DNA of 64,000 nucleotides from Cornus controversa (Eukaryota > Streptophyta > Magnoliopsida > Cornales > Cornaceae). Of this stretch, positions 59,598 to 64,000 are shown piece after piece. Below the pieces are notes generated by a model. It was not told the DNA's origin. It did no database searches and saw only the letters and a list, made by a program, of their open reading frames with translations. The translations under genes were made by a program, and so were the position numbers. The stretch's first letter is position 1. Each line of letters starts with the position of its first letter. The stretch covers positions 6,807,501 to 6,871,500 of the forward strand of contig CM048850.1 in NCBI GenBank assembly GCA_026545225.1. The letters are read 5' to 3'.

Positions 59598-59850
59598 GTG
59601 GGGAGCATTTCGATCGTGCGAAATGTCTATTTCGCACAATCGAAACCCCCATTTCGATTATGCGAAGGGGTGATGATTTATGGTGATTTTTAGGGTCCAG
59701 ACAGGAGGAATTTCGCACAATCGAAACCCTCATTACGATCGTGTGAAATATTGCAGGTCTGAGGTCCCGAAAGGGTGAAATCCTCGCACAATCGAGATGT
59801 CTGTTTCACACAATCGAAATCCTATTTTCGCACAATCGAAATTACTATTC
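59598..59850 (+). repeat. Cluster of a 16-bp near-palindrome
   Basis: About eight copies of TTTCGCACAATCGAAA or its reverse complement, several placed head to head. One copy reads CTCGCACAATCGAG, where both arms changed together. Confidence 0.85.
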
Positions 59851-60351
59851 ACAGCATTTTTCAAAACTTCATTTCGACGTAATTTCTTCGTTTTAGATCG
59901 GAATTGAGTGTGATTTTTTTTGAAATTGAGTATTTTTGGATTCTCTATCCAATGGTGTAGGCCTCATTTTCAGATTCCAAATACATTAAGTTTTGAGGCT
60001 TGAAAGTGAGTGATTCTTGAAAGTGTGGACAAGTAAATTGCCACTAAGATGTATGATTTGATCTAGGGCCCATGGGGATTGGTTAAGATGGAATTGGGTG
60101 CATTCATATGCAAGAATTGGGTTAAGCTTCCGTGGTGAATGAGGGTAATGAGGGTCTATTGGGTTAAATAGACAGTTTAACCTCCGATTCTTCGAGAGTT
60201 GGAAATCGGGGCATTATAGCATTGTATCAAACTTTGATACTATTGCATGAGTGTGGTTGAGATCATTCACAGGGTTGAGTGAATGGGTTCACACTTGAGA
60301 TTCGGGGCCGATCCGGGGGAGTCCCGTCGGTCCAGATTTCGGGGCGTGACA

Positions 60352-61742
60352 GCTTATCAGTATATATGGATCAAACATGGAAAGGAAAATTGAAAAAGAA
60401 TGAGAGGATATCATTTTCATAGGGATATAAGTCCCACTTGCAGAGACATTCAATGAAACTCATGACACGGTTCGTGGCTCAAACTCTTCTAACCAAACCT
60501 CCATTTCCATTTCCTCCACCAGTATTTTCAATTTTTTTCCCTTACAACTATTTGTTTCCACAACAAAGCTAATTCTGAAAGTGACATTTTCCTCTCTTTC
60601 TAGCTCTCTCTCCCCTCTCGTCTCCCACTCTCTCTCTGTGTTGTCCTATACATTCACCTATCTCTTGCACCAATCTTCTCATTGCCAATTTTCTTTCTAT
60701 ACCACTCTCCTACAGCTTCCTTTGTTCAAACAATTGCTTGCAAGTTCTCTTATTGTAAGCATTACTTCATTTATATATATATATACACATACATACTTAC
60801 ATACTCATTTCTTTTCTCACTTGTATCTGTGTTTATATGTGTTATATTGTGTGTGTCTTGCCTTTCTTATTATCTTTTTGCTTTATGCCATCACTTGTAA
60901 AATCATATTATATATATATATATATATATACTTGAATAATATAGTGTAGTCTTTCATCTTCTTTGGTGAAAAAACTAGTATGACCACTTGTTCAATGTTG
61001 GCTCCCTATTTTCGAATACCATTTTGGTCTATTACGAGGATACAGGCAAATGGACATTGGGTTCTGGTTGTCCACTCTTTCTGCTATTGTAGCACTATTG
61101 TCTACAACTTTTACGAATTATATGAATTTTACTATAATCATACTATAATTTTAATGGATTAACAAAAAATGTAGTATTGCACAACGTGACCATGCAAGCC
61201 TCAATTAGAATAACGGATCAAGCAACCAAATCTAATACAAACCAATAAATTGACTCATCATCAAGCAAACTAATACAATAAGAAAATAAAATGATGATCA
61301 AATTGCCCATCCTAAACTTAGTAAATTCATAAAAAAATGATTGAATGTTGAACCATTCATTGGTCGATCAAAATACTAGAAATACATATTCAATCGCTTT
61401 ACAGTTCAAAAAGAACATGGCCATTAGATTGTGTCCAACTTATAAAGTCGTTCAAACGGCTAAAAACAACAAATTTAGTGACAACGTACACTTTTAGGAC
61501 ATATTATTGAACAATACATTGTGAGAAAAAAAATTGATGAACTTTTAGCAAAAACAAAATAAAATTTTCAAGCAATTAATAAAAAGACCGGTAATGAGAA
61601 CACTAAGCTTTAAAGATGGATAACTTACATAGCATATACTCATTCTGATAAGACGTGTGCAATCCAATTCAAACAATGATACTGAAATAGCTACATGTAT
61701 AGTAAAATGAAAATATATAGATTAACTGCCAAATTCATGATA
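60352..61742. other. AT-rich DNA right of the chromovirus LTR
   Basis: A pyrimidine-rich tract (60590-60650) and TA repeats (60770-60785, 60908-60930) could belong to a 5' UTR, but no convincing ORF follows; the frames at 60581-60949 look like chance. Confidence 0.4.
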
Positions 61743-61961
61743 TTAGAAGATGCAGTTAATTAACATATAAAAGTTTGGTTTTGGAAAATATGCATAAACA
61801 TTTATCCAAGATGTTGGATCTATGTTTAGGGCACTGAGACCATCCTCATCAACTGTCACTTCAGAATGGTCTAAGGTGCTGCAATGATAGAATGAAAGCT
61901 TGCCTTCATTTGCCTCGTTTAATAACCAAAAATAGTAAGTCAGATAAATGTCCACCAACAA
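61743..61961 (-). pseudogene. Exon-like remnant of unknown gene
   Basis: A 72-codon open frame, with protein-like composition in its middle (LLNEANEGKLSFYHCS, then VDEDGLSALNIDPTSW). No start context, no neighbouring exons and no recognised domain. Confidence 0.3.
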
Positions 61962-64000
61962 AATAAATAGCGTATTAATAAAAAAGTATTAACTGTAGTA
62001 TTAAAAGATATACGTTGTTGCTTAGCTTTCAAAGAAAATTACATCATTGTCTCTTATGAAAATTAAGGATCATTAAGTGTAATGACAAAAAACCTTTAAC
62101 AGAAAAGATGAGTTCAAGTCTAAGTGCAACAGGTTAGCTTACTTTAGAGTATCCTATGAAAATTAGGTGAATCCAATGTGATTTTTGTTATAGTGTTTAA
62201 TTCAATAATACAAAATCCTTAGACTAAATCCCCTTTTGTTGAATATACGTACTATTATGAGCAAGCTCAATTTTTTAAGACAGTAGACGTCCTATAGAGT
62301 AAAACAGCAATCCAAAAAATTGGTACATGATATTACATGGTCTACTTAAAAAATGTTTATTTATAAGAGAATTAACAATAGCAGTACCTAGGTTTCAAAC
62401 AAAGTTCTTAACGATTCATGAAATGCAATTAATGTTGTTATAGAAATATACTTAATTCATGTTCTTACAAAATAGACCCAAAGTCCAGGAACGAGTCTCA
62501 CTTTGAATGACAAAAGAAAGATAATGAGAAGTGAAATTATTCATAAGGAGATTCTTGAGAGAAACAAACACAAACGCAGGTGTAACAGGGAACCTAATTA
62601 AATTTAACTAAAAGCTAAGGGAGTGAAATTGAGAAATTGCAAAGAGAAAGACATCAGTAAGAAAGAGCCTAACTGAAGTCGTAGTTTTTTTTTTTTTTCA
62701 AAGGAGATGATGCAAAACAAAAAATATTATACAACAAAAATGGCAATAAAACAAATGTAGAAATCTACGACTTTACTGATGCATAAAACTACATTAGAGA
62801 TTTCAAGACATAATTTTATGTTACGAATTTGTTTGGATGGAGGCAGTTAAGTGTCTCAAATCCACCAACAATACAAAACTCACTTTGAATGACAAAGGCA
62901 AATAGAAAGATGAAGAAAAGTGAAGATTCACATGGAGATTCTAGAGAGATACAAATTTAGGTGTAAGAGAGAATATTCAATTTAATTGAAAATTGAGTGA
63001 GAATGATAGATTGCAAATAGAGAGCGATGCGAATTCAAGAAAGCCAAATTGAAACAAGAAATAATGAGAAAGATTATAAGCAACATTGTAAGTAAAACCA
63101 CAATTTTTTTCTAAGCCAATCACACATAATTATCTGATTTCTCCCAATCCACCCGCCAAATACACTGATCATCACCACACCTACCATAATCTCTTTTGGT
63201 TTTAAAAAATGTCAAAATAGCCAAGAAAATCTCCAGAACTCAAGTCACAGTAGTATGAAGCAGATTTCCTAATAACAATATCGACAATCCAGTGATAATT
63301 GGCTCCAAATGGGATGATCTAAATGCCAAGATCTATATCTTGTGACTGGCAATGGACAATTAGCTACTTTTTATAGTCTAAGTTGTTGATCACTAACACT
63401 TGAACCTGAGCTATGGTCACCAACTCTATCAAAAACTCATATGTGATTAATTTCTATAAAAAAAAGAAATATATCCAACGGCTTAGTAATTTGCAAACCT
63501 TACAAATTAACTCACTATGCAATTTACCGACAAAGGTATGTCATTCAATGCATTAGCTATTTATCGCCTAGCTCAATGAGATAATCATACAATTTAATGC
63601 AAAATGACAGCAATAGAAATGCTGAGAGCTAACAGTGACTATTGAAGAAATTAGAGAGAGAATTCAAGAAGTACCTCTCCTAGTTTATGGAGCTATTTGG
63701 ACGAAGGTAGTAAATAAATTCTCACAAATCCAAAACACACCAAGCCTAATATAAAATGATGAACACGAGAAAGAGAAGAAAAATAAAAAGATTAAAGGAA
63801 ATTTAACAAAGAAATAGAAAAAACAGAGTGAGGGATTATTTGAAGATGGTGCGAGAGATCAAAAGATTGAAGGATTACAGATGAAAGATCACAAGAGACA
63901 AAGAGAACGATACAAAATAAATCATCACAATAGAAAATGACTAAGACTCTGTCAAATTCACAACAATTAATACTCCAACACAGTGTAACCTTGCATAACT
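61962..64000. other. AT-rich DNA with a diverged long repeat
   Basis: Segments near 62500-62680 and 62880-63060 resemble each other (CTTTGAATGACAAA, GGAGATTCT, GTGTAA), with a weaker third at about 63700-63850, a spacing of a few hundred bases. No gene seen. Confidence 0.45.

Larger units (their letters stand above)
57376..60351 (+). mobile_element. 3' LTR of the chromovirus (2976 bp)
   Basis: Starts TGTAGAAACTGTGACC right after the polypurine tract and ends GGGGCGTGACA. A TATA-like CTTTATAGC sits near 57821 after a CT-rich stretch, plausibly the LTR promoter. The LTR holds two structured repeat regions (58566-58890 and 59598-59850). ORFs in it are not convincing. The matching 5' LTR is missing. 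Confidence 0.85.

Noticed and set aside
60581..60949. 122-codon ORF with hydrophobic composition
   Set aside because: Runs through CT-rich and TA-repeat DNA; Ser/Leu/Tyr-rich by composition, with no domain.
1..64000. CRISPR arrays, bacterial operons, riboswitches or rRNA genes
   Set aside because: None seen; the window is plant nuclear DNA with introns, LTR elements and extensins.

Overview
This is a stretch of dicot-type plant nuclear DNA: AT-rich, almost gene-free, and built from nested and mostly dead transposable elements. The only host genes I can support are two extensin (cell-wall hydroxyproline-rich glycoprotein) copies. They sit on the two arms of a large inverted duplication.

Layout. 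(1) 1-9191: a Ty3/gypsy element of the Tat lineage on the minus strand. It has a 5' LTR (8393-9191), PBS, gag, protease, RT, RNase H, a second archaeal-type RNase H and integrase, broken by at least nine stops or frameshifts. An antisense extra ORF lies beyond integrase, and the 3' LTR lies outside the window. (2) 9192-19791: duplication arm A, carrying extensin copy A, which has lost its start codon. It is interrupted by two solo LTRs (10125-13436 and 15233-18070) with perfect 5-bp target duplications and by a CACTA fragment. (3) 19792-49245: a CACTA-rich block. It holds a terminus with Tnp-type subterminal repeats, captured gene fragments (histidine-phosphatase-like, SOQ1-like, RG-rich and unidentified), a TNPA-like gene that looks open, a TNP2/TNPD-like transposase gene killed by two nonsense codons, an L1-type LINE with part of RT deleted, another solo LTR (43211-46661), and a second, different CACTA terminus. 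(4) 49246-54112: duplication arm B in inverse orientation, carrying the intact extensin copy B. (5) 54130-55970: an LTR fragment and a second copy of the 19792-type CACTA terminus. (6) 55975-60351: a chromodomain-bearing gypsy (chromovirus) remnant with a 3.0-kb 3' LTR that contains two unusual hairpin and palindrome arrays. (7) 60352-64000: AT-rich DNA with one exon-like remnant.

How the pieces explain each other. Arm B keeps the empty sites of the insertions found in arm A, so the two solo LTRs and probably the Tat element arrived after the duplication. An old LTR fragment present in both arms predates it. CACTA ends abut LTR copies at the outer or inner edges of the arms, which suggests CACTA activity had a part in the rearrangement. 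The pattern I would most want checked is an array in the chromovirus LTR (58566-58890): hairpins there share a near-constant 15-nt loop while their stems change in a compensated way. Exon boundaries were read by eye from GT/AG sites and open frames; no alignment or search was run.
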